Shown piece after piece: positions 34,607-42,619 of a DNA stretch of 64,000 nucleotides. This DNA comes from an uncultured Prevotella sp. (GTDB lineage: Bacteria; Bacteroidota; Bacteroidia; Bacteroidales; Bacteroidaceae): contig ONTZ01000004.1 of the NCBI GenBank assembly GCA_900320905.1, forward strand, positions 62,001-126,000, given 5' to 3'. Each line of letters begins with the position of its first letter. Positions within the stretch are counted from its first letter, which is position 1. Position numbers and translations under genes: made by a program. Below the pieces are notes generated by a model. The model saw nothing but the letters and a program-made list of their open reading frames with translations, did not search any database and had not been told where the DNA came from.

Positions 34607-36018
34607 CGCTTTTCGGAAATGAAGTGATTAAACCTTTCACGGTCGCCCGTCAGCAGATAGTAAGCCAAAAGATATTGATAAGCCAGCCGATTGTCCGTAT
34701 TGTGGAAATAGAGGCTTTCCAGCATCTCAGGCGTCACATGGTCGCCGAAATAGAAGTCTGCATCGTAGGCATACTGACGCAGGTGTCCGTATTCGGGATG
34801 GTTGGCTATGGCCTTTTCGTTTCCCAGTAACGGTAGTGTCTCATTGGCCCAATCACGATAAAAGAGGGTTTTTTGGAGAGCCGAGAGATATTTGCGGGCC
34901 ACCTCGTACTGACCGTTGATAAGGTTGGTCTGCGCCAGACGCTTGTAGCAGCGACCACTCTTCTGGAAGTCGAGGATAGCCTCCTGCGCCTCAAAGACCG
35001 TCCGCTGGGCGACATTGACCATACCCAACTGATAGAAGGCCTCGGCGGTGGGGAGAGGACTGGTGGCATCTTCCTTTACATCGGGCAGGAGTCCGGCAAT
35101 GCCGTTCTGGTTATATTCGGACATGTGTTCCAGGAGCACGCCGTGCATGGCCAGGGCAAGGTTCTGTACCGTCACACCAATCTGATTGTTAGGCTTCTCG
35201 ACATTAATGGTTTCAAGGATGCGGTTCCACTGCTGGTGACAGGCCATGAAATCGTACTGCATCACCTTCTCGGCCTTGAAATTACTGTTTTTCCAAATCA
35301 GACTCCCCATGACGATAGCCACAAGGATTACGGGAATGGTTCCGATAATCCAATTGCCTTTGGAAATGGTATCATACAGCGCCCGGCTTTGCTGCTTCGT
35401 CCTGCGAAGAACCATGCCCATAATCCAAAGTGCGAAGACTGACAGGGACGCTGCCCAAAGCAGCCATGGGAATATTGTCGGGTAGCGATAGTAATGGATG
35501 CCATGCCACAGGCTGTCGATGGGTATCGGGAAGCAGACTGGACCCACCAAAAGATAGAGAATAGGAATGGCGACGATGAGCAGGGCGCGTCGTGTCCAAC
35601 CAGTTGTCTGCCTGACGATGACACAAGCAACAAGCAGTGTGAGCAGGATGGCCCAGATGCCACTCATCAGCGCATTCTCGTCAAGCATAAAGAGCCAAAG
35701 CAGGAACGAAGGCACAAAGGTCAGACCGTATGACCATTGAACATTTATCAGCCGGAACGTCAGGAGTTGTACTGCCGAGAGCAACAGTGCAATGATAAAA
35801 GCCCCTACCCAGGCAAAAAGGAAGAACTGCGTGCAGAAGCGTCCAAGCAGGTCGGATATGCCACCTGGAAGACTGACAATCTCCCACACGTATGTGCTGT
35901 CGAAAAGGAAAAGTTGGTATTGTTCCTGATAATGCAGATGATGCGGATAGGCCAGTCCGAAAAAGAGGAAGACGGCCACACCGAAAAGCAGCGTACATAT
36001 CAGATGCAAATGCTTCAT
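34603..36018 (-). CDS. Polytopic membrane protein, DUF6057-like, copy 2
   Basis: 471 residues from ATG 36018; a start at 36036 is open but lies in heptad repeats. The N-terminal half has about eight hydrophobic helices (LICTLLFGVAVFLFFGLAYP, WVGAFIIALLLSAVQLL, WAILLTLLVACVIV). The C-terminal half is a soluble helical domain with TPR-like pairs (FYQLGMVNVAQRTVFEAQEA, RLAQTNLINGQYEVARKYLS). The layout, and pairing with a propeller lipoprotein, fits what I recall as the DUF6057 family of Bacteroidota. The function is unknown; the joint presence of two such pairs suggests an envelope complex. Coupled to the downstream lipoprotein gene. Confidence 0.68.
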   Translation of the reverse strand: MKHLHLICTLLFGVAVFLFFGLAYPHHLHYQEQYQLFLFDSTYVWEIVSLPGGISDLLGRFCTQFFLFAWVGAFIIALLLSAVQLLTFRLINVQWSYGLTFVPSFLLWLFMLDENALMSGIWAILLTLLVACVIVRQTTGWTRRALLIVAIPILYLLVGPVCFPIPIDSLWHGIHYYRYPTIFPWLLWAASLSVFALWIMGMVLRRTKQQSRALYDTISKGNWIIGTIPVILVAIVMGSLIWKNSNFKAEKVMQYDFMACHQQWNRILETINVEKPNNQIGVTVQNLALAMHGVLLEHMSEYNQNGIAGLLPDVKEDATSPLPTAEAFYQLGMVNVAQRTVFEAQEAILDFQKSGRCYKRLAQTNLINGQYEVARKYLSALQKTLFYRDWANETLPLLGNEKAIANHPEYGHLRQYAYDADFYFGDHVTPEMLESLYFHNTDNRLAYQYLLAYYLLTGDRERFNHFISEKR

Positions 36019-36024
36019 CAAAGA

Positions 36025-36059
36025 ATCACTTTTCATTTCTCATTTATCACTTCTCACTT
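36025..36059. repeat. Five degenerate AAGTGAG heptads
   Basis: On the minus strand: AAGTGAG, AAGTGAT, AAATGAG, AAATGAA, AAGTGAT. They fill the short gap between two genes, as at 1874-1908, and the first unit overlaps the stop of the upstream gene. Confidence 0.75.
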
Positions 36060-37565
36060 ATCAAAGACCCTGCTGAACTCTTCGACGCTGATGCGGACAG
36101 GCTCCACCATGAACTCCGGACGGTTGTAACTCTTCAAGAGGAAGGTGTTGTATTCCGGGTCTTCCTGCGGCAGCATAAAGGCCTTCTCCACCTTCCCGTC
36201 GTGGAAATAGGAGAAATAGACACGACAATAGTTACCGTCGTCGCGACGACTGGCCACCATGATCCAATGGCCGTTGCTCGACCAACTAGCATAACTGTCA
36301 GGACGACCTTCGCTGTTCAGGTTGGTCAGGTCGAGGAACGACGGGGCCGACTGGTGCTCACCATCGCCCACTTCGTCGAGTGGCATACAGACAATGTCCG
36401 CATCATTATGTCTGATATGGAAACAGCCATACTGCCCCAAGGCAAAGAGCAGATAGCGCCCGTCGGGACTGACGCGTGGCAACGTGGCACTCTTGTCGAG
36501 CGAGGCGGCATCATATACCAGTTCCTCATCGCCGAAGCCGTGCGTTGCCACATCAAACGAACGGCGGTAGAGGTTGTACTGCACTTTCGGGTAAGTGGTT
36601 CTGATATCTTTGTCGTGCATCTCCTCGGGAAGGGGCACGGACTTGCAGTAATAGAGGTATTTGCCATCGGGCGACCAAGTAGGATAGACCTCCAAGAGGG
36701 TGGAGTCGTTGCTGACTACCTGCACCGAATCGGTCTCCACATCGTAGAGGATCAGGTCGCTGGCAAGGTCATAGACCTCAAGCCTGTTGGGATTCAACGT
36801 GTGGAATCCCTGCCGTGTCAGGTTGGTAGAGAAGGCAACGAGTTTGGCGGTAGGATGCCATGACGGATAAACGCCCGAAGAGATGGTATAGTCGCGCTTC
36901 AGATTGACTCTTGAAACCTTGCCATCATTCACAATCACAGTACCGGAATTCGAGAGACGCACATGGAAAAGCATGTTGTCGGTCTTGTAGTTCTGGTAAC
37001 TATGGCAGTTGATACACTGACCTTTTGACCTGTCATTCATAGTAATCTCGTTGTTGAAGACCTGTGTCTCTTCGAACGAGGTGAGATTGCGCTGGGCAAT
37101 CTCCATGAAAGTCCATGCCACATACGACGGTTCAATCAGGCGGTATGACACATATTCGTCGATGGGCTCCTCAGCCACACGTATCTCAAACGGACTAAAC
37201 GACAGCCATTCACCCTCCTTCTGTCCCCAAACCTCGACCTTGATGCTCTTACCCTTTGAGACATTGAGCATCTCTTGCCATTCTGACTCTGGTATCTGCA
37301 CCTTCACGCCATGGCCGTAGGTCTGTTGCTGGCCATCAGGCATAGTGAGACGTGCCACACACGCCTCATATTCATCGATAGGAAGCATGAAGTTGAGTGG
37401 CGCAATGTTGTAAGGCACGGTGACATTGCAATAGTCGGGATAGATGGCTGGCAGGCTCTTGGCCTCCTTGCTTGAAGAGGGCACATCGGGATGACCGGCG
37501 CACGATGACAATAGCAGCAGGGCTACTGCCAGAAACAGGAAACAGGAGTAGAGATGTCTTTTCAT
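36054..37565 (-). CDS. TolB-like propeller lipoprotein with CxxCH motif, copy 1
   Basis: 503 residues from ATG 37565 (MKRHLYSCFLFLAVALLLLS), lipidated C22; the open extension to 37667 overlaps the upstream gene and lacks a signal. Same architecture as 33125-34606: LPAIYPDYCNVTVPYNIAPLN, then CINCHSY at 184-190 (C184, C187, H188), then propeller strands SGVYPSWHPTAKLVAF, YPTWSPDGKYLYYC and LPRVSPDGRYLLF, ending with EKAFMLPQEDPEY. It lies seven bases after the first DUF6057-like gene. Conservation of the CxxCH in both divergent copies argues it matters. Confidence 0.78.
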   Translation of the reverse strand: MKRHLYSCFLFLAVALLLLSSCAGHPDVPSSSKEAKSLPAIYPDYCNVTVPYNIAPLNFMLPIDEYEACVARLTMPDGQQQTYGHGVKVQIPESEWQEMLNVSKGKSIKVEVWGQKEGEWLSFSPFEIRVAEEPIDEYVSYRLIEPSYVAWTFMEIAQRNLTSFEETQVFNNEITMNDRSKGQCINCHSYQNYKTDNMLFHVRLSNSGTVIVNDGKVSRVNLKRDYTISSGVYPSWHPTAKLVAFSTNLTRQGFHTLNPNRLEVYDLASDLILYDVETDSVQVVSNDSTLLEVYPTWSPDGKYLYYCKSVPLPEEMHDKDIRTTYPKVQYNLYRRSFDVATHGFGDEELVYDAASLDKSATLPRVSPDGRYLLFALGQYGCFHIRHNDADIVCMPLDEVGDGEHQSAPSFLDLTNLNSEGRPDSYASWSSNGHWIMVASRRDDGNYCRVYFSYFHDGKVEKAFMLPQEDPEYNTFLLKSYNRPEFMVEPVRISVEEFSRVFDK

Positions 37566-37572
37566 TGTCTTC

Positions 37573-39348
37573 TTATGATTGAACTTCATGACCAACTTTG
37601 CCATGTACAATAATGATTTTCCTTCCAAAGATGTTGTACCACCAGTAGGTGTCTCCCCATTCCTCACGCATCATCTCACCAACCTGCTCGATTGTCATAC
37701 CAGGCTTTGCCTGACTTTCAAGAACCTCCCAGAACCGCTTGTAGCGATTGAAGATCGTTTCCTCCACGGGAATCATCATGCGCTTTTCCTCCGGGGCCTT
37801 GTCCATGAAAAGAATATAAGCCTCTTGGGCATGCAAGGGAAATTCCTCGTTTATGTGCGTCTTCACGAAATTACGCAGCGATGGCCAGAAGCGGCGGGAG
37901 TCACAGCGCAGCATGGCATAGAGCAGCGCCTGTTCCGAGGCCACTTTACTGTCGGATTCATACCAAAGGCTGATGCCATTGACAATATAACTATCGCTGT
38001 TCTCAACACCGGTAAGTTCATCGGGGTAGCATTTTTGCAAAGCCTTTATCTTTTCAGTGACCGGAACCGGTTGCCAGTTGTCGTAAAACAGATGGTGATG
38101 CAACTGCGCGGTATAGCGTTCCAACAACTCTTTATCTCCGCCGGCCAGGGCACAGCGGGAAAGAACTTTCAGGTAGAAGGGTGAGAAACCCGCCTGTATG
38201 GCATTTTCAAAATTCAGGCGAATGGCCTCATTTATCATGCCGTAGTTGTAATAGACCAGCGGCGAAGCGATGTCTAAAAGACTGACATGGACAGAATCGG
38301 GGTTGTAGATCGGATAAATGTTGTTACCCATCTTAAACGAACGGTCGAGCAGGCCGCCCTCATTCATCAGGGCAATATTTTTGAGAAAGACCATCGTGGT
38401 CGTCGGCTCGGGGGTCTCTTCTGCGATATTGAGGACCTCCTTCCAGTTGTCGTCCTCGGCATGGCGAACCATGCGCATCTCGTCGATGTAGTTCTGATCA
38501 TGGAACATGAGCGACGAGGTAAAGACGATGCCTGCAACGGCACACAGCACCGGAACAAACCACTTGGTCAGATACTTGCTACACAGCGGAATAATCACAG
38601 AGACAGCACCCAACACCCAGAACGGGATGGAAAGATGCTCAGTACTGTCACTTGGGGTTATGAAGCGAGGCAAGCCTGCCAGCATGACATCGTCGGTTCT
38701 CAGATTTGAATAGAACTGTGTATGCCAGATGCTGGCGGTAAAGAGGAGCAAGACAAAACCCAGCACCTCGCGCCAGGTGATTTTTTCGGTAAGTGCCAGA
38801 CAGAGCACGAAAAGCAAGGCAAACCATCCCAGCACCGGATAGAGACAAACGCCCAACAGATACCAGACCAGATGCCATTTACGTGGCGTCTGACAGGCTG
38901 CCCACAGGAGCAGCAACATGACAAGATAGCCTACCGACTGTGAGAACCAATAGCCTCTGATGGTAGATACATAGATCCAATAGCCCAAATCGACCACCGA
39001 AGTGAGCAGACAGGCGACTGGCAGGAGCATCAGTGCAGAGGCACTGCCCTGTAACCGGAATGCCTTAGTACCCACAAAAACAATCAGCGCCCAGATAGAA
39101 ATCAGTACGCCTGCACCCAAGAGGGGATGACAGAAGAGTTGTGTGAGCCAGGCTCCCACATACTGCATCAGACCAAAGGGCTTCTGCATAAGGGCGTGAA
39201 AGAATGGGGCTCCATAGAGATACTCAGAACGGTCGTGTGCCGTATACAGCACTTCCTGATTAATATATAATATGTATACGGCAAATAATATGAAAGCCAA
39301 CAGGCTTACATAAAGGACAGCACCCGATACTTTGTTGGTTTTATTCAT
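37573..39348 (-). CDS. Polytopic membrane protein, DUF6057-like, copy 1
   Basis: 591 residues from ATG 39348 (MNKTNKVSGAVLYVSLLAFI); an upstream extension to 39480 crosses the promoter and was rejected. About ten hydrophobic helices in the first 330 residues (LLGAGVLISIWALIVFVG, VGYLVMLLLLWAAC, WFALLFVLCLAL), then a soluble helical half with repeats (YNYGMINEAIRLNFENAIQ). The end WWYNIFGRKIIIVHGKVGHE is unlike copy 2. First gene of the four-gene operon running to 33125, under a strong housekeeping promoter, so it is probably expressed independently of the glycan regulator. Confidence 0.68.
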   Translation of the reverse strand: MNKTNKVSGAVLYVSLLAFILFAVYILYINQEVLYTAHDRSEYLYGAPFFHALMQKPFGLMQYVGAWLTQLFCHPLLGAGVLISIWALIVFVGTKAFRLQGSASALMLLPVACLLTSVVDLGYWIYVSTIRGYWFSQSVGYLVMLLLLWAACQTPRKWHLVWYLLGVCLYPVLGWFALLFVLCLALTEKITWREVLGFVLLLFTASIWHTQFYSNLRTDDVMLAGLPRFITPSDSTEHLSIPFWVLGAVSVIIPLCSKYLTKWFVPVLCAVAGIVFTSSLMFHDQNYIDEMRMVRHAEDDNWKEVLNIAEETPEPTTTMVFLKNIALMNEGGLLDRSFKMGNNIYPIYNPDSVHVSLLDIASPLVYYNYGMINEAIRLNFENAIQAGFSPFYLKVLSRCALAGGDKELLERYTAQLHHHLFYDNWQPVPVTEKIKALQKCYPDELTGVENSDSYIVNGISLWYESDSKVASEQALLYAMLRCDSRRFWPSLRNFVKTHINEEFPLHAQEAYILFMDKAPEEKRMMIPVEETIFNRYKRFWEVLESQAKPGMTIEQVGEMMREEWGDTYWWYNIFGRKIIIVHGKVGHEVQS

Positions 39349-39371
39349 CTTTGTTACTATTCTTTTCGCTG

Positions 39372-39403
39372 CAAAGGTAGCAACAATATTTAGAATCCCC
39401 AAA
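39372..39403 (-). promoter_or_regulatory. Promoter of the membrane/propeller operon
   Basis: Minus strand TTTG (39403-39400), a 20-bp gap, TACCTTTG (39379-39372), 24 bases before ATG 39348. The palindrome array begins 42 bases upstream of it. Confidence 0.8.
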
Positions 39404-39444
39404 CTTTTCTCTGAAAACTTACGGAAAACATCATGTAATATATT

Positions 39445-39757
39445 GCCCCAGATTCTGGGCAAACCATTTTGGAAGTTCATTTATCTGCCCCAGATCTGGG
39501 GGAAATCATTCCGACTTCGGAAAAACGTGCCCCAGATTCAGGGCAGGTTTCCCCCCACCGTGCATAAACGTGTCTCAGATTCAAGGCAAATAATTCCGAT
39601 CTCGTAAAAACGTGCCTCAGATTTGGGGCAGATTTCCCCCCACCATGCATAAACGTGCCCCAGATTCAGGGCATATAATTCCGACCTCGGAAAAACTTCC
39701 CCCGGATTCAGGGCAGGTTTCTACCCCCCGGGCATTGGTTTCCCCCAGATTTGGGGC
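39445..39757. repeat. Array of eight palindromes at 42-43 bp spacing
   Basis: Eight 16-bp palindromic units near GCCCCAGATTCAGGGC start at 39445, 39487, 39529, 39572, 39614, 39657, 39699 and 39742. The 26-27 bp between them alternates between two types: one like AATCATTCCGACTTCGGAAA (39503, 39588, 39673), one like TTTCCCCCCACCGTGCATAA (39548, 39633). The true period is therefore about 85 bp. No gene lies here. Confidence 0.9.
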
Positions 39758-39816
39758 TGATTTTTGCACACCGGAAACGACAATAATGATTTTCAAGGCT
39801 TATGGCTATAAAATCG

Positions 39817-39848
39817 AAAGCATCCCTACCAAACGGCAGGGATGCTTT
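39817..39848 (-). terminator. Terminator of the second SusCD operon
   Basis: Perfect 11-bp stem AAAGCATCCCT / AGGGATGCTTT with a 10-base loop, then TTTCGATTTT on the minus strand. It lies 27 bases after the lipoprotein gene stop. Confidence 0.75.
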
Positions 39849-39874
39849 ATAAATTTTATACCGATAAGGAATGA

Positions 39875-40606
39875 TTATTCCTCGTAGTAAACAGCGTTCA
39901 GCGTCATAGAACCGCTGTAGAGCATGAGGTCGAGGTCACGACCCTCACCGCCCTTGGCACATTCCTTAGCCAGAGTCTCGGTGATCTGAAGCTCATTCTG
40001 ACCATCATGCCACTTCACGTGATCGTAATAGGTGTTACTCCACCAACCGTTCATGACCTTCAGGTCGAAGTCCTCAGTCACGTCTGATACGTCGAAAATC
40101 AAAGTCTTCAGGCCAAAGTAAACATCATCGGGGATAGTGGGCAGATGTGCACCTTCAGTAGAACTGAAACGCATAGCTGCTGCATCCCATGCTGCAGGCT
40201 GGAATGGCACCTGATCAGGATTAGCTGCAACGTCACCATAGATGTAGAATCTCTCGAGGGCATTGGTAATCTCCTGACACTCAATCACAGCACTATCCTT
40301 CAGAACAGTACCATCGGGACAAAGGGCAGTCATAACCACTTTATGCGATCCAAGCTTCATCTTTTTCCAAGCATAGTTACCGACAAAGTCCTTACCACCG
40401 ATATTCCAAGTTGCATTGACAGGAGCGGAGGTCGAACAGGTAATCACGTTACCATTAGCGCCACTGGCAGCCTTGTCAACAGAGATGCTGGTCATTGACT
40501 TCAGCTGATCTGCAGTGATGTGGCCTGCGTTGCCGATATCCTCATGAACAGGATCGCAAGCGATAATCGCACATACTGCGGCAAAAACCAAAATTATCTT
40601 TTTCAT
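39875..40606 (-). CDS. Surface lipoprotein of the second SusCD locus
   Basis: 243 residues; lipoprotein signal with C17 (CAIIACDP). The rest is beta-rich: ADQLKSMTSISVDKAASGAN, ATWNIGGKDFVGNYAWKKMK, LGSHKVVMTALCPDGT, a PKD-like domain, then LIFDVSDVTEDFDLKVMNGWW, ending with LMLYSGSMTLNAVYYEE. The position after SusD suggests a surface glycan-binding protein of the SusE/SusF kind, by context; the fold is not one I can name with certainty. Last gene of the operon, 21 bases after susD. Confidence 0.68.
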   Translation of the reverse strand: MKKIILVFAAVCAIIACDPVHEDIGNAGHITADQLKSMTSISVDKAASGANGNVITCSTSAPVNATWNIGGKDFVGNYAWKKMKLGSHKVVMTALCPDGTVLKDSAVIECQEITNALERFYIYGDVAANPDQVPFQPAAWDAAAMRFSSTEGAHLPTIPDDVYFGLKTLIFDVSDVTEDFDLKVMNGWWSNTYYDHVKWHDGQNELQITETLAKECAKGGEGRDLDLMLYSGSMTLNAVYYEE

Positions 40607-40627
40607 ATTGTTTGCTTATCTTATTAA

Positions 40628-42604
40628 TTAATACAGAACTTTATATGTGTACTCAGCAGGAGATGCATCTTCATCCCATCCAGGATTCTGCTTCATCTTA
40701 CCACTTGACAGCGTAATCTGAGACTGCGGTTTGGGCAGGAAGCCCTTGGTATCAGCATAACGCTTAGCCCAAGAACAGGTCATGTGCTCCAAAGAGACCT
40801 TCGCACTGTGCTTACCATAGCAGGTAATCTGCTTACCCTTCTGAGCCTGAAGAGCCTTGGCAGCGTATGAGGTCTGACTGTGACCGTCAACACCAGACCA
40901 ACGGCGCATATCGTTGAAACGGAGTCCCTCGAGAGCAAACTCCCAACGACGCTCGTTCTGGATATTCTTCAAAGAGTATCCTGTTTGAGGAACACCTGCA
41001 CGGGCCTGAACCTGATTCATGTACTGAGCATCACCAGTGAGCTCTGTCAGCATCAGCAGCACGTCAGCATAACGCATCAGGTAGTAATCCTCGAAGTGGT
41101 CACCCTGCTGTTTGTTGTCAAGCGAACTTGAAGAATAACCCTCACACTTTGACCACCATGAATCGTTGTCGGCAGCACAAGCGTCAAGGTTGACATCTGC
41201 GTACTTCTTGACAGCATAGCCTGACTCCTCATTGTCATCCTTCTCGTAGGTATAGGCCTCAAGCTCATTATCGAGATCGATTAAAGTAGCAAGCTTACGG
41301 ATGTCCGTATAACCTTTACCATCATTACCAGATCTCTCAGCATCAGTCCAGTCGTCCCAGATATTGCATGAAGGAGTACCCTGACCCCAACCCTGGTTGA
41401 ACGGATAGGTCTTATCACGCTTACCATTGTCATTGGTAGCACCGTTACGAAGGCCCCAGAAGCATGACAGATAGTTAGAATACATACGCGGGTTGCAGTA
41501 GGTACCACCGATATTCCAGTTAGAAGCATTCATAAACTGAATCTGGAAGATTTCCTCGTCGTTGCCGTTACCATTACCTGGCTTGTCGAAGCAGTCAGCA
41601 GGATCCATGTCAGCAATGAATGCATAGCCGTGAGTACCCTCCTTGTTGCCGGTACCATCCTCATTATCATGAGCCTCAGCCCAAAGCAGACTGTTTGAGT
41701 ACTGCCAAAGTGAACGGAAGTCTTTCAGGAGCTTGTAACCACCATTGGAAACGATGTCCTTCAGATAGTTGACAACATCGGCCTTGGAAACAGAAGCCTT
41801 ATCGCAGCCCTCCTGCTTGATAGCCTCACCAGCGCGGTCAACAAGATTCATTGTAGTAGCATCATCAGTAGCGAGCTCACCTACGCCTTTGTAGAAGCCA
41901 GCCCAGAACATCCATGCGCGGGCCAGCATAGCCTCTGCTGCAAACTTATTAGCGTGACCATCACCTTGTACGCCATATCCTGACGCTCTATTCATGAGGT
42001 TCATACCGGAAATAAAGTCAGCGATAATCTGCGGGTAGATCACTTCCTCAGCGCTTACCTGCTCTTTCATCTCGTCAGTAATGGTAGTAGCTGTCATCAG
42101 GGGCACATCACCGTACATCTGAGTCAGCAGGAGATTATAGAAACCACGCATGAAGAATGCCTCACCAAGAAGCTGATTACGCATTGCTTTCTGCTTGTCA
42201 GTCCAAGCCACGTTATCGATGGTCTCAATCTGGTTGTTGGCACGTGAGACACCACCATAGATAAGGGTAAAATCTGCCTCATACTGGTTAGCACTTGCCG
42301 TTGTGAAATGATGCAGTGACTTTGCCACATTGTCCTGCAGACCACCACTTCCGTAGCAGTCGTCAGACATCAGTGACCACCAATAGAAAGGATTATTCAA
42401 AATACCACTTTGGTCGCCGCCACCCAGCGTATTCATAATACTATAGGTAGCTGCATTCAGAGCTTCAACATCTCCTGGCTTACCAGGGAACGTAGCCGCA
42501 GTCAACTCTGTCACACGCGGATCAGTGTCCAGCATGTCGTTACAAGATGTAAACACGGTTGCTGCAGACAAAACAGCTAACGATGATAAAATATATTTCT
42601 TCAT
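40628..42604 (-). CDS. susD: SusD-family lipoprotein (second locus)
   Basis: 658 residues; lipoprotein signal with C21 (FTSCNDMLDTDP). Landmarks: LGEAFFMRGFYNLLLTQMYG with DVPLMT, AAEAMLARAWMFWAGFYKG, then NERRWEFALEGLRFNDMRRW and GFLPKPQSQI. It contains many Gly/Asn/Asp-rich loops and a long insert around GTHGYAFIADMDPADCF. It forms the lid of the SusC at 42620-45913, 15 bases away. The glycan target is not evident, because no enzyme gene belongs to this operon. Confidence 0.93.
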   Translation of the reverse strand: MKKYILSSLAVLSAATVFTSCNDMLDTDPRVTELTAATFPGKPGDVEALNAATYSIMNTLGGGDQSGILNNPFYWWSLMSDDCYGSGGLQDNVAKSLHHFTTASANQYEADFTLIYGGVSRANNQIETIDNVAWTDKQKAMRNQLLGEAFFMRGFYNLLLTQMYGDVPLMTATTITDEMKEQVSAEEVIYPQIIADFISGMNLMNRASGYGVQGDGHANKFAAEAMLARAWMFWAGFYKGVGELATDDATTMNLVDRAGEAIKQEGCDKASVSKADVVNYLKDIVSNGGYKLLKDFRSLWQYSNSLLWAEAHDNEDGTGNKEGTHGYAFIADMDPADCFDKPGNGNGNDEEIFQIQFMNASNWNIGGTYCNPRMYSNYLSCFWGLRNGATNDNGKRDKTYPFNQGWGQGTPSCNIWDDWTDAERSGNDGKGYTDIRKLATLIDLDNELEAYTYEKDDNEESGYAVKKYADVNLDACAADNDSWWSKCEGYSSSSLDNKQQGDHFEDYYLMRYADVLLMLTELTGDAQYMNQVQARAGVPQTGYSLKNIQNERRWEFALEGLRFNDMRRWSGVDGHSQTSYAAKALQAQKGKQITCYGKHSAKVSLEHMTCSWAKRYADTKGFLPKPQSQITLSSGKMKQNPGWDEDASPAEYTYKVLY

Positions 42605-42619
42605 AACTTTATTGTCGAA

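Noticed and set aside
39445-39757. CRISPR-like look of the palindrome array
   Set aside because: Units are only 16 bp and degenerate, the spacers repeat in alternation instead of being unique, and no cas genes are present.
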